Notes: generated by a model from the letters alone, not told the origin. A stretch of 64,000 nt of DNA from JAADHI01 sp964451325 (GCA_964451325.1 CAYVHO010000012.1:1-64000), one strand, 5' to 3'; numbered from the stretch's first letter, positions 30,778-39,945 are shown. Numbers and translations are program-made.

Positions 30778-32334
30778 TTAGGAACCTTTGATCAAGTCTG
30801 AGGGTTCTTTTGTTTCATGCATTGCTTGCGAGAAGCGTTCGCCGCCCACAATTCTGACATGGGCGCGCCGCAGGGCACGCGGCTCCCGGACTCCGCAGGC
30901 GTGAGCGATCAAAGCCACTTCGTGCATGATGTTCCGACAATAGTTTGCGACCCGTACTGACTTAAATTGAGGGTTGAGGCCCGACTGAAAGCGCGGATTG
31001 TGGGAGGTGACTCCGGTCGGACAAAGGTTTGTATTGCACTTCATTGCCTGGATACAGCCCAATGCAAACATATATCCCCGCGCAGAATTAATGAAATCTG
31101 CCCCGGCGCACAAGGCCCAGGCCACATCCGCGGGGGTAATCAGTTTTCCCGAGGCGATCAGACGAATCTGGTCTTTGAGGCCATGTCTGATCAGAATGTC
31201 GGCGACCATCGGCAAGGCCTCTCTCAAAGAAAGACCGACGTTGTCCATCAAGGGCATGGGTGCAGCGCCTGTTCCGCCGTCTCCGCCATCAATTGTAATA
31301 AAGTCGGGGGCACTTTTTATGCCACGTTCTGCGATTTCGAGGCAGAGCGCATCCAGCCAGTCGCCTGCACCCACGACGGTTTTAAAACCCACAGGTTTCC
31401 CCGTGAGCATTTTGATCCGGGCGATAAAATCAAGCAGGGTTTCGATAGAGTCGATCTCCGGGTGCCGATTGGGTGAGACAGAATCCTTTCCGGTTTCGAT
31501 GCCCCGTATTTTCGCAATTTCAGGCGTGACCTTTGCCCCAGGCAGGATGCCACCTTTCCCTGGTTTTGCGCCCTGACTCAGCTTGATCTCAAACATTTTG
31601 ACTTCAGGGTGGTTTGCAATTTCGCGTAATTTGTCTTCACTCAATTTAGCATCGGCATCACGTACCCCGTATTTGGCTGTTCCAATTTGAAAGACGATAT
31701 CGCAGCCGCCTTCCAAGTGATAGGGGGAAAGCCCGCCTTCTCCGGTATTTAGCCAGCACCCTGCCGATTTTGCACCGAAGGAAAGGGCCTTAATTGCCGG
31801 GATGGAAAGCGCACCATAGCTCATGCCAGAGATGTTAAAAAAAGAAGCGGCACGGTAGGGATTTGGGCAATCGCGACCGATTTCCATTGAGAGCGATTGC
31901 ACTGCATCTTCATCCAGAGTGGGAAAGGGACAGCTCACAAAGATAGGTGTGCCGAGCACATTCAGATTGTTTGTGGAGCCAAAGGGGACGGTATTTTCTG
32001 TATTATTGGCCGCCCGATTGACCCACTCCCGTTCGGCCCGGTTAAAGGGCATCTCTTCTCGATCCATCGCAAAAAAGTATTGCCTGAAAAATTCTCCTGC
32101 CCGGATAAAGAGATAACGAAAGCGGCCCAGCACTGGATAGTTGCGCCGGACCGCATTTCGATGTTGGCTCACGTCAATAATGAAAAGCAGTACGATCATG
32201 AAAAATGCGACGGCAACAAGGATAATGAGAGAAACGGCAATGAATTCCAGACCATGCGCAACCCAGTCGGATAAAATCAGACCGCCGGTTCTATCGGTGA
32301 AGAGATGTTGAATCCCTTTCTCCGTCCCCTTCAT
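30778..32334 (-). CDS. Membrane-anchored FMN-binding glutamate-synthase-like protein
   Basis: The 518-residue protein has an N-terminal membrane helix (FIAVSLIILVAVAFFMIVLL) followed by the FMN domain of ferredoxin-type glutamate synthase. Key segments are NISGMSYGALSIPAIKALSF, GCWLNTGEGGLSPYH, IGTAKYGVRD, EIKLSQGAKPGKGGILPGAK and DFITIDGGDGGTGAAPMPLM. The [3Fe-4S] ligands lie in CIQAMKCNTNLCPTG. The glutaminase domain is absent. Such stand-alone domains are common, but their reactions are mostly unknown. The membrane anchor and its place between two cytochrome genes suggest a redox role at the membrane. The ATG at 32334 lies four bases after the upstream stop. Confidence 0.85.
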   Translation of the reverse strand: MKGTEKGIQHLFTDRTGGLILSDWVAHGLEFIAVSLIILVAVAFFMIVLLFIIDVSQHRNAVRRNYPVLGRFRYLFIRAGEFFRQYFFAMDREEMPFNRAEREWVNRAANNTENTVPFGSTNNLNVLGTPIFVSCPFPTLDEDAVQSLSMEIGRDCPNPYRAASFFNISGMSYGALSIPAIKALSFGAKSAGCWLNTGEGGLSPYHLEGGCDIVFQIGTAKYGVRDADAKLSEDKLREIANHPEVKMFEIKLSQGAKPGKGGILPGAKVTPEIAKIRGIETGKDSVSPNRHPEIDSIETLLDFIARIKMLTGKPVGFKTVVGAGDWLDALCLEIAERGIKSAPDFITIDGGDGGTGAAPMPLMDNVGLSLREALPMVADILIRHGLKDQIRLIASGKLITPADVAWALCAGADFINSARGYMFALGCIQAMKCNTNLCPTGVTSHNPRFQSGLNPQFKSVRVANYCRNIMHEVALIAHACGVREPRALRRAHVRIVGGERFSQAMHETKEPSDLIKGS

Positions 32335-32338
32335 TTTC

Positions 32339-33286
32339 TTATCGCCCCTGCAAAGAAAGGATGTAATGCACCAAATCCCAGGCGCTGTCTTCTTCTCCCG
32401 CAAAAGAATCGTTATAACCGGGCATGGGTGTACCATCCAGTCCGGTCATAATGGTGCGATAAATGTCTTCGTGGGAGGTTCCGTTTCCAAAGGTTTCCCG
32501 CCGTGTTAAATCGACAGGATGGATCATGATTTTTCGCTCATCCCTCAAATCCATACGCCCAGCCTTGCCGTCATCGCCATGGCATTCGTTGCATTTCATA
32601 ATATTAAAAAGCAGTTTGCCACGAAAAACACTTCCAGGGGAATAGGTGTAGGGTCCGACATGATCAACATATTTGATCGTCGTTTCCGTCGGTAACTCCT
32701 CCTGTATAAATTCTTTTGCGATATACATCGCCACGGACTTGATGCCGTCTTCACCCATATTTCTGAAAGAAGGCATGTAACCGGGGATGCCTTCTCGGAT
32801 GGTTCGCATCAGATCCGTCAACATGGGCAAATCCCCCGATTCGGTGGAACGAAACTTAAAAATGCCCATCGTAAAATTATTGGGTCTCGGGTGAGAATAT
32901 GGCCCGATAAATCGTGCGGCCGGCCCGTCGCCCGCACCTTTTTGTCCGTGACATAAAAAACAGCTCATTTGAAAGATCATTTTGCCCTTCATGATGGCCA
33001 TGGCATCAGGGTTTTTCATGTCCATGCCCTCCATGTTCTGCATGTCTTTCATATCTTGCATGCCATCCATTTTATCCGTTCCCATGTCCATGGTCGCGTG
33101 ATCCATGTCTTTCATCTCACTGCCTGAGCGATCCATCTTGGAATGATCCATTTTTTTCTGTTCATTCCCGCTCATGTCCATGCCTGAATGATCCATCTCT
33201 TGAGATTGCACATTCGAGAGAAAAACAATGAGCATAACAAGGGCCAAGAGTCCTGTGAAACCAACACTACTTTGTATATTTTTCAT
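32339..33286 (-). CDS. Diheme cytochrome c with Met/Asp/His-rich N-terminal repeats
   Basis: The 315-residue exported protein has a signal peptide (FTGLLALVMLIVFLSNVQSQ). Residues 30-95 are repetitive, with MDHSGMD, MDHSKMD, MDHATMD and MKDM/MQNM units, much like the copper-binding repeats of CopA/PcoA-type proteins. Two class I heme domains follow: CFLCHGQKGAGDGPAA at residue 109 and CNECHGDDGKAGRMD at residue 232, each with a downstream methionine region (PGYMPSF, GTPMPGY). It should accept electrons in the periplasm and may also bind copper. It lies between the cytochrome-porin gene and the FMN protein gene on one strand. Confidence 0.88.
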   Translation of the reverse strand: MKNIQSSVGFTGLLALVMLIVFLSNVQSQEMDHSGMDMSGNEQKKMDHSKMDRSGSEMKDMDHATMDMGTDKMDGMQDMKDMQNMEGMDMKNPDAMAIMKGKMIFQMSCFLCHGQKGAGDGPAARFIGPYSHPRPNNFTMGIFKFRSTESGDLPMLTDLMRTIREGIPGYMPSFRNMGEDGIKSVAMYIAKEFIQEELPTETTIKYVDHVGPYTYSPGSVFRGKLLFNIMKCNECHGDDGKAGRMDLRDERKIMIHPVDLTRRETFGNGTSHEDIYRTIMTGLDGTPMPGYNDSFAGEEDSAWDLVHYILSLQGR

Positions 33287-33334
33287 GATTGTCTCCTTCG
33301 GTCTTCCCCCTTTGCAAAGAGGGATGAAATCGTT

Positions 33335-34741
33335 CTAAAAATCGATATCAAGCCCGATTGCAACTAAATTTCGAAAATTCTGAAGTGGGTTATCACTGAC
33401 GCTCCCGACATTCACAGTGTCGCGCAAAAAGAGGGCAAAGTTATCTCGGTAGTATTTTCTGACCTGGAAGGTCAGGGTCTTTCCGTCTGCCTTCTGATTG
33501 ATGAAACCGCCCGATTCGAGATGGTCATATCGAATAGAAAGCAGATGTTGATCCGTAACAAGTAAATCACCTTCGATCGTCAAACCCATGGCAGTGTCAT
33601 CAAAATTTCCGGCGACACTTGAAGGCAGACCACTCAATTTATCCCAAATAATCGCCCCGTAGATATCAAGCAGCTTGTACTTGATATTGCCAGCAAAACC
33701 GTAGCGAAACCAGTCGATCAACTGATTGTTGACCATTGCCGTGTCGTTTCCCCAGTTGGCCAGCCCCGACACGCTACCGGAAAAATAATTTGTGCCACCA
33801 AAATTCATTCGCGCCATCAGATAGGGGTCTTTTTTTTCGTTTGCATCGGATGTCCCTGCTTCAATGCCTTGCATGACCCCTGCTTGAAGCATGAAGCGAC
33901 CGACCATGGCATGAACATCCAAACCAAAATCTCCTGAAGTGTTGTAGAGAACAGAGCGTGTGACTTCAAGGGATTTTCCGCTGCCTGTTTGCAGCCCAAA
34001 AAACTTTGAAGCAAACGCATAGGGAGTAAGCGTAAAACGCTGGATATTGCCATCTTTGTCGACACGTCCGGGGTTATTGATGATAAATTGCCTGTTGGTC
34101 GAATAAGAAAAATTGGTCGAAGGATCCACCTTGCCGACCATGATCATCGGCCCCATCATCATTGGGCTAGCCATCGCTCCCGATGGCTTTTTAAAGAGCC
34201 CTGGCCCTAGGTCAAACATGAGGAAAAATTCTTTTCCAAGACCGAATGCCGTTTTTTGCTCGAAGAGGTTGTTTTCAATGCCTTCAACGGCATCAATCTC
34301 ATTGCTTAAATTGAAAAAGTAGCTAACGTCATCAGTGAAAGTCCCGCCAAAATAGAGTTCTATTTCACGAGGCAGAGCCAGGTTTGTTTCAGCGGGCTTG
34401 CCTCCAGAATAAGATTCTGCAAAATTACCTGTCGCGCGAAGTGCGAAGATGTTCAAAAGCTCGATCTCCGAGTTAATCCGTCCGATACGACGCTTCTTTC
34501 GAAGCTCGCCCTCCTTTGTCTTGGGGATTTGATAACCCGCCATGTGAAAAGCCTCTCCAAAGGCATTCAACCTCGGTGGTTTCGTATGGCAGGAGGTACA
34601 TGACAGATCGTATTTTCGGGCAAAAGCTGGAATCGCCTTTGCTGGGGATGATGTGACGAGCAGGATCAGGGAGACCAACAGAAAAAGACTGGCCATTTTT
34701 AAAAAAAATTGAAACGGGTCCTCTGAAGATTTTACAGACAT
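33335..34741 (-). CDS. Monoheme cytochrome fused to an outer-membrane beta-barrel (Cyc2-like architecture)
   Basis: The 468-residue protein has a signal sequence (LFLLVSLILLVTSSPAKA), then IPAFARKYDLSCTSCHTKPP with a single CxxCH at 48-52 and LNAFGEAFHMAGYQI. The remaining 380 residues show alternating aromatic and polar strands ending in DF, as expected for a porin of about sixteen strands. The layout matches fused cytochrome-porins such as Cyc2 of Fe(II) oxidisers, but many unstudied relatives share it, so Fe oxidation is not established. A Met-rich stretch (MASPMMMGPMIMVG) lies in a predicted loop. It is the first gene of the cytochrome cluster read toward 30100. Confidence 0.82.
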   Translation of the reverse strand: MSVKSSEDPFQFFLKMASLFLLVSLILLVTSSPAKAIPAFARKYDLSCTSCHTKPPRLNAFGEAFHMAGYQIPKTKEGELRKKRRIGRINSEIELLNIFALRATGNFAESYSGGKPAETNLALPREIELYFGGTFTDDVSYFFNLSNEIDAVEGIENNLFEQKTAFGLGKEFFLMFDLGPGLFKKPSGAMASPMMMGPMIMVGKVDPSTNFSYSTNRQFIINNPGRVDKDGNIQRFTLTPYAFASKFFGLQTGSGKSLEVTRSVLYNTSGDFGLDVHAMVGRFMLQAGVMQGIEAGTSDANEKKDPYLMARMNFGGTNYFSGSVSGLANWGNDTAMVNNQLIDWFRYGFAGNIKYKLLDIYGAIIWDKLSGLPSSVAGNFDDTAMGLTIEGDLLVTDQHLLSIRYDHLESGGFINQKADGKTLTFQVRKYYRDNFALFLRDTVNVGSVSDNPLQNFRNLVAIGLDIDF

Positions 34742-34867
34742 GTTATTCTCCTAAAGCGATACGTTATTACTCCATATCGGAATTAAAAAAATAGTTTACA
34801 AAGGCAGTAGAATGGGAAAATTAAAGTCCCCTGCCTCCTTCGCTATCGGTTTTTCTAGGAGAAAAAA

Positions 34868-35212
34868 TCAGATCAGGTATGTTGCGTGAAGGGCGTAAAG
34901 CGTGTTGAAGATCGGCGGCGCACTGTCGCCGATGGTACGGAAGCGGAAAATTCTGGTTTGAAATCTAAAAGAAATAAAAAGAGGGTCAGGCTCAAACAAG
35001 AGCTTCGTTTGTGTGGCCTTTTCCTGGGATACTATCTTTTTAGATTCGAGTGTTGCACAGACATTCGGCATACATTCGGCAACAGCGGCATCGCTGTGTG
35101 TGGCGGCTTCAGCCATTGGCATGAGATGATCCAGCGGACAAAGCGACAGTGCAATCGTCGCCACAAGTGCCAGCAGGACAAACTTTTTATGTAAGGATCC
35201 ACTAAAGATCAT
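34868..35212 (-). CDS. Small exported protein of unknown function
   Basis: The 114-residue product has a signal peptide (FVLLALVATIALSLCPLDHL, cleavage near AEAATHS) and a short mature region with two cysteines (ECMPNVCATLESKKI) and an aromatic C-terminal part (RFQTRIFRFRT). GAGGAAG precedes the ATG. The size and context next to copper-type and cytochrome genes resemble the small exported proteins found in copper-resistance clusters, but I do not recognise a family. It is upstream of the cytochrome-porin on the same strand, with about 125 bases between. Confidence 0.5.
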   Translation of the reverse strand: MIFSGSLHKKFVLLALVATIALSLCPLDHLMPMAEAATHSDAAVAECMPNVCATLESKKIVSQEKATQTKLLFEPDPLFISFRFQTRIFRFRTIGDSAPPIFNTLYALHATYLI

Positions 35213-35290
35213 CTTCCTCTTATACCGAGATGATCCATCTTATGTCAATGGCTGAATGATCAATTTTATCAATACCTCAAATCTCCATCT

Positions 35291-37027
35291 CTAAAATAAG
35301 GCAATACCTGTAGGTTCATTATCCAGAGTAAGCTCAGATGTCTGTTTCTCTAGAGCGCCAATTCGGTATTGTTGGACTAATTCCCATAAAGTGGTTGCCA
35401 TCTCAGAGAGTTCAAGTGCTGCGGCTTTTGCATCAGATGCTTCTCTTTCCACATCAGAACCCGCACTCGCAACCAGTGAAATATTTTGAGAAATTTGATA
35501 GGTTCCCTTTGCAGCGGTAGTGAGATTATCGGCAATGCCATTCACGACAGAACTTTGTTCCTCAACTGCCGTAGCAATCATTGTTTGCAGGTGGTTCACT
35601 TCAAAAATGACCGAGCTGATCTCGCCAATCACTCGGACCGCCTTTTCGGTATCCTCCTGAATTGTTCCGATTTTATCCCTGACCTCTTCCGCTGCTTTGC
35701 TTGTTTCCTGAGAGAGCTGTTTTACTTCGTTTGCAACAACGGCAAACCCTTTACCCGCCTCTCCGGCACGCGCCGCTTCGATGGTTGCATTTAGGGCCAG
35801 TAGGTTGGTCTGATCTGCCAGTGAAGTAATCACCTTGATGACGCTCTTAATTGAATTATTATTGCGATCCAGGTTACTGATAATGGTATTTGTTTCTTCC
35901 GCCATTTTCGCGGCTGAAGTGGCAACACTTGAAGCTTTCGATGAATTTTCCGCAATTTCTCTGATACTGATTCGCATTTCTTCAACAGATGCGGTGACGC
36001 CCTGAACATTATCATTGATTTGTTCGGCCGTATTAGAAGCTTCGGTGGCCTGCTCGAAAGACTGCGTGGCACTGACCCCCATTGATCGACTGACCTCTGT
36101 GAGCATTTCCGATGAAGCGCTCAAGGTCTGTGATTGCCCTCCTATGGTGCGCATATTATTTTTCAAATGAGAGAAGAAACCCGCAAGCCCTTCTCCCAGC
36201 AAACCGATGGCATCACGCCCATTGACCTGGATTTCCTGAGTCAGATCTCCCTTTGAAGCACATTCAACGACATGCAGGATACTGTCCACCTTTGTTTGAA
36301 GTATCTCAGCCTGCTTTTTTTCTCTTTCACCTGATTCTTGAACCTTTTCTAAGGCAAAACGCATTTTCTCAATCGCCTTATTGAGTGCGAGGGAAATCCG
36401 TCCCGTTTCGTCTTTGTTCTTAATATCAAGACGTTGTGTCAAATCGCCATCCGCAACGCTTTCAAGGATCTTGACTACTTTTTTGAGCGGACTGATCATT
36501 TTTAGAATGAGTAAGACCGAAAATAAGATGACCGGGATGAGGGTGAGAATTCCGGCTTTAGCGGCATCAAAAAGGGCCTGTTCAATCTCTGATTCTACAG
36601 AGGCAAAGGTAAACGCAATTAAGAGATGACCGAGAATCTCTCCATCCTCATCTTTCAGTGCCCCTCTTTCATAGGATATTTGCCCACGTTTTACAGTATC
36701 TCCTCTTTGAATCTCTTCTTCCATATCAGAAGGCATTTCAAATGTTTTTGGAATAACCAGAAGAGGGGTTATCTCGTCGTCATAGACGACTGCCCCTTCA
36801 AAAATTGAATGAGATTGAAGGCCCTGAAGGGTTTTTTGAACGGCATCCATTCGACCGGCGGAGAGCCCAAGCTCCACATTATCGATACTGAATTGAACAA
36901 GCGTCGTGTGTTGTTCTTCAAAAAACAGAAGAATCGATTCTTTTTTTTTCTCCGTTAAAACTCCGACGACTGCGATAACAGTGACGAGAAGAGATGTGAA
37001 GAAGATAAGCAAGATTTTTTTGAGCAT
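35291..37027 (-). CDS. Methyl-accepting chemotaxis protein with small periplasmic domain
   Basis: The 578-residue receptor has a first membrane helix (ILLIFFTSLLVTVIAVVGVL), a periplasmic domain of about 130 residues, a second helix (AGILTLIPVILFSVLLILKM) and two HAMP-like segments (SPLKKVVKILESVADGDLTQ and VECASKGDLTQEIQVNGRDA). The signalling domain with its tip (DQTNLLALNATIEAARAGEA, GFAVVANEVKQLSQETSKAA) follows. The ATG at 37027 was chosen because GAGGAAAAA precedes it. A periplasmic protein gene ends at 37065, just upstream, and a porin gene lies before that on the same strand, so the three are probably co-transcribed. That suggests the receptor senses a compound handled by the other two. 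Confidence 0.93.
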   Translation of the reverse strand: MLKKILLIFFTSLLVTVIAVVGVLTEKKKESILLFFEEQHTTLVQFSIDNVELGLSAGRMDAVQKTLQGLQSHSIFEGAVVYDDEITPLLVIPKTFEMPSDMEEEIQRGDTVKRGQISYERGALKDEDGEILGHLLIAFTFASVESEIEQALFDAAKAGILTLIPVILFSVLLILKMISPLKKVVKILESVADGDLTQRLDIKNKDETGRISLALNKAIEKMRFALEKVQESGEREKKQAEILQTKVDSILHVVECASKGDLTQEIQVNGRDAIGLLGEGLAGFFSHLKNNMRTIGGQSQTLSASSEMLTEVSRSMGVSATQSFEQATEASNTAEQINDNVQGVTASVEEMRISIREIAENSSKASSVATSAAKMAEETNTIISNLDRNNNSIKSVIKVITSLADQTNLLALNATIEAARAGEAGKGFAVVANEVKQLSQETSKAAEEVRDKIGTIQEDTEKAVRVIGEISSVIFEVNHLQTMIATAVEEQSSVVNGIADNLTTAAKGTYQISQNISLVASAGSDVEREASDAKAAALELSEMATTLWELVQQYRIGALEKQTSELTLDNEPTGIALF

Positions 37028-37064
37028 GGGCTTTTTCCTCTGAATACGTTTTCGGATGTTTTTT

Positions 37065-37625
37065 TTACCATGCAAATCTCATTTTGATCAACTGAGAAAC
37101 AACCTGCTGGATTTCAAGTGTTTTTTCATCAATCAGGAGAACATCCGCAGCACGTATTTCTTTTTCATCTGCCAGATCATCCATACTTGCCACATTTTTT
37201 TTACGGATACTCTCTCCAAGTGTGCTGAAGTCCGTCCCCTCTTTAAGAACATAAAGTCTTAAACTTTCAGATGTAAACCCTTCCTTAACACTATGCACGA
37301 TGATGAGGGTTTTTTTAAGCTTTGCGTCTTTCAGCATTTCCATCGGGCGATCATTTAAAATCACGATGACACTTGCCTTATCAAATTTTGAAACCGCTTT
37401 TTGTATCCCGGAATAATCGGCAACCGCGAGCAGATCAGCATTGTAAGCCTTCACCTTGAGATCTTTCGGAAAAGCTTTTTTGAATAAGTTTTTGTCCGCT
37501 TTATTTTTTCCAGAGTAGATCAGGTAGACATCTGCCGCTCCCCAGACAAGCGGCGTAGAAAATGACATGATGAATAAAAGCATACTTATTTTGAACAATA
37601 AATGCCGGATTTTTGAACGTCCCAT
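37065..37625 (-). CDS. Periplasmic protein of unknown function upstream of a chemoreceptor
   Basis: The 186-residue product has a signal peptide (ISMLLFIMSFSTPLVWGAAD). The mature part alternates short strands and helices (VYLIYSGKNKADKNLFKKAF, KASVIVILNDRPMEMLKDAK, KTLIIVHSVKEGFTSESLRL), which suggests an alpha/beta periplasmic fold such as one half of a substrate-binding protein. I recognise no specific family. The ATG follows a GGGGGAT stretch. It is followed 37 bases on by a chemoreceptor gene and preceded by a porin gene, all on the minus strand. A ligand-presenting role for the receptor is a plausible inference only. Confidence 0.65.
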   Translation of the reverse strand: MGRSKIRHLLFKISMLLFIMSFSTPLVWGAADVYLIYSGKNKADKNLFKKAFPKDLKVKAYNADLLAVADYSGIQKAVSKFDKASVIVILNDRPMEMLKDAKLKKTLIIVHSVKEGFTSESLRLYVLKEGTDFSTLGESIRKKNVASMDDLADEKEIRAADVLLIDEKTLEIQQVVSQLIKMRFAW

Positions 37626-37641
37626 ATTATCCCCCTTCAGA

Positions 37642-38952
37642 CTAGAACCAAAAAATAATCGATATCATATGCGTTGTGATCCGCTCTTTTCCGCCCGCAG
37701 CAACAAACGCGGCAGGTGCCTTGCCGAAGTCATCCAGCGTATGGCGTTGCCATTCATAACGAAGACGCGCTTGGTTTACAAACTGCCATTCCGACCCGAC
37801 GGTGATGCGTGAGCGGTCAAAAGGGGTGAACACGGCTTGATCATTGGTATCGACATCATCGTAGCGCAGTACAAGCCGGACAAATCGGTCGCCGCTGTAG
37901 CGTATCGGAACATAAGATCCTTCCACATACCATGCGTTCATATCATAATCACCGGTGGATGTATTGAGCATTGCAGCACCACCCGACAATGGATCCGTTA
38001 CGGGATTAACTCCCGCAGTCTGCTCAACACTTGCAGTCACCCATTCTCCTTTGAAGGTCCAGTCACGCTCAAGCCAGTTGAGATGAATTCCCTGCATCGT
38101 AACATCATGATCTCCATCCCCATCCCAAGCCCCTTGATACCAGGAGAAACCAATATCCAATGGAATATCCGTGCTGATAACAGTCAATTTAGCGACACTC
38201 GCTTTATTCTGATTATTATCTCTTGTAGTGTCATCCCCTTGATCCACAAGACCCGAACGAGGCCGCACAAGAGGTGTCATCATCCCGCCGTCCAATCGAA
38301 TCGTATTGGAGTCAAGCACAGGACCATCATTTTGTAGGCCGTTAATCAAGGCGAACTTCAAATCAACAAATGCGACATCTCCCAGCTCATGATTCCAGTT
38401 CAACATTGCGCCTGTATCCAACCAACCCAAGCCGACGAAATTAGGCCCTGATGTAATCACCGGTGCAAGATTCCATGCCGTAAAGGGTTGGCTCATCAGG
38501 TTTTGTCTGAAATTGGGTTTGTTTTCATTGTAAGAGAGGAAGGGCACAAGGATTTTCCCAATGCGAAAGCTGAGTCCACCCAAAGTGTCAGCATCCCAGG
38601 CGTCGGTAATTTCCGGAATATCCAGTTCCACATAGGCATAATTTGGAGTAAAGGTGCTGGCATTGCTTCCGGCCTCCATTTCGACAGAAGCCAGGACCCC
38701 TTCAGAAACATTAAAATCAAAAAAGAGTGAAAACTCTCTGATTTGCATGATGCCGTCGTTCGGGTTTTCAGTCGGCGAGGTCGCATCATTGACATCAAGC
38801 AGTGTCGGCATTCCGCTTGGATCCATATAATGTGCGTTTCCATATCCACTGATGTGAAACTTTTCTGCGGCGAAGCCAAGTGATGCGGCTGCACCTGTGA
38901 TCATGCTCGATAAAATAATTCCGAGCATGATCCTCTTTGTAGAATTTTGCAT
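37642..38952 (-). CDS. Outer-membrane porin (phosphate-selective porin O/P-like)
   Basis: The 436-residue protein has a signal peptide (RIMLGIILSSMITGAAASLG). It then shows a porin pattern starting KFHISGYGNAHYMDPSGMP and ending ERITTHMISIIFWF with a terminal aromatic residue. Long runs of alternating residues (REFSLFFDFNVSEGVLASVE, LSFRIGKILVPFLSYNENKP) are typical of the OprO/OprP or DcaP type of porin. No heme motif is present, in contrast to the cytochrome-porin at 33335. The ATG at 38952 follows GGAGG. Its substrate is unknown. The gene is the first of the porin, periplasmic protein and chemoreceptor set. Confidence 0.8.
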   Translation of the reverse strand: MQNSTKRIMLGIILSSMITGAAASLGFAAEKFHISGYGNAHYMDPSGMPTLLDVNDATSPTENPNDGIMQIREFSLFFDFNVSEGVLASVEMEAGSNASTFTPNYAYVELDIPEITDAWDADTLGGLSFRIGKILVPFLSYNENKPNFRQNLMSQPFTAWNLAPVITSGPNFVGLGWLDTGAMLNWNHELGDVAFVDLKFALINGLQNDGPVLDSNTIRLDGGMMTPLVRPRSGLVDQGDDTTRDNNQNKASVAKLTVISTDIPLDIGFSWYQGAWDGDGDHDVTMQGIHLNWLERDWTFKGEWVTASVEQTAGVNPVTDPLSGGAAMLNTSTGDYDMNAWYVEGSYVPIRYSGDRFVRLVLRYDDVDTNDQAVFTPFDRSRITVGSEWQFVNQARLRYEWQRHTLDDFGKAPAAFVAAGGKERITTHMISIIFWF

Positions 38953-39033
38953 TTGCGAACCTCCATGATCACAATCTGATGTAAACGCAATAAACAATTC
39001 ATTTGATTCTTGTGTGATGGGCGCTTTGATCAA

Positions 39034-39390
39034 GTCATGAATTATTTTTTCACAGCCAAAAACCCCAGCCTCTGCTTCGCTAAAGCGCCTACTGGATGAA
39101 ATAGAATAAAAAATTTTCTGTATTCAATTAGGGAAACGAGATTTTCTGAAATGGCAAACAAACCAAAGTAAACTTGCTTCCCTCCCGGTAATTTCTCACC
39201 CTCTGACTATTGTAGCCGAATTTTTAAAAACTGCTTTTTTGACCCTCGTGGTTCGTTTTGCAGTAAAATATTGCCATCACTTTCAAACAAAAAAATCGAT
39301 ATAAAAATATGAGGGATGAAGATGGTTTTTAATCAGTCAAATGATGCGCTAAATCGTGACTTTTTATCTTTTACTGGTGTAGCCTAGGAA
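39034..39390. other. Intergenic stretch, presumed promoters only
   Basis: No gene is supported here. The stretch separates the minus-strand porin set from the plus-strand decayed cytochrome unit. TTTTTATCTTTTACTGGTGTA at its end resembles TTTTTATATCTTTTATTGATG upstream of the intact cytochrome at 40753, so the duplication included some upstream DNA. Confidence 0.5.
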
Positions 39391-39945
39391 GGCAAGGTCG
39401 CCTCGGATTTTTCAAAAAAAGGAGACAGCCATCGCATCACCAGCCCTCAGATTATTCAGCTTAAAAACAATATCAACACCGTTCAAGGTTTTATTTACCT
39501 GCCTGCTCTTAACCCTCGGCATCGGCTATCTCTTTGCCCTCACCTATCTTTCATCTCGTTGAAATTGAACCCCACAATGCAGAGGAACACGGGCTGCTAC
39601 AAGATGTCATCGAAAAATATTATGGAAAACGGGGGGGGGCACAACTTGAGGCCACCTTGAATGGTGCCATGGGAGATAACATTACTCCCGCTGAAAAGGA
39701 ACAGATTTTTCTCTGGATCAAAGGAGGTGCAGGTGAGGAATCTTATGGGGATGTTGCACCGATTTTTCAGGAAAACTGTGCGATCTGCCACAACCCGAAT
39801 TCTGGAATTCCAATTCTCCCCTTGACCTCTTTTGAGGAATTCGCCCTCCTCACCACAATGGATATGGGGCAGTCGGTGAAAGGACTTGTTCGGGTCTCCC
39901 ACGTCCACCTTTTTGGGATGAGTTTTATTTTTTTATGACGGGTCA
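39391..39945 (+). pseudogene. Decayed copy of the cytochrome c plus membrane-cytochrome gene pair
   Basis: This is a degenerate copy of 40753-41826. Of the small cytochrome only GGCAAGGTCGCCTCGGAT and a few bases remain, the rest being deleted up to GGAGACAG. The second gene starts at ATC 39431 (IASPALRLFSLKTIST), but an extra base near 39551 puts the frame at a TGA. The remainder reads on from HLVEIEPHNAEEHG, including the heme site CAICH, in another frame. One T is missing in a T run near 39936. The homology stops at about 39945, where the IS4-type remnant begins. It cannot make the full protein. Confidence 0.85.

Noticed and set aside
30967..31576. Long plus-strand frames over the FMN protein gene
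   Set aside because: They lie opposite to a well-supported conserved gene and encode nothing recognisable.
33300..33330. Terminator between diheme cytochrome and cytochrome-porin
   Set aside because: The short CCCTTTGCAAAGAGGG symmetry has no T run and is small; it may be chance.
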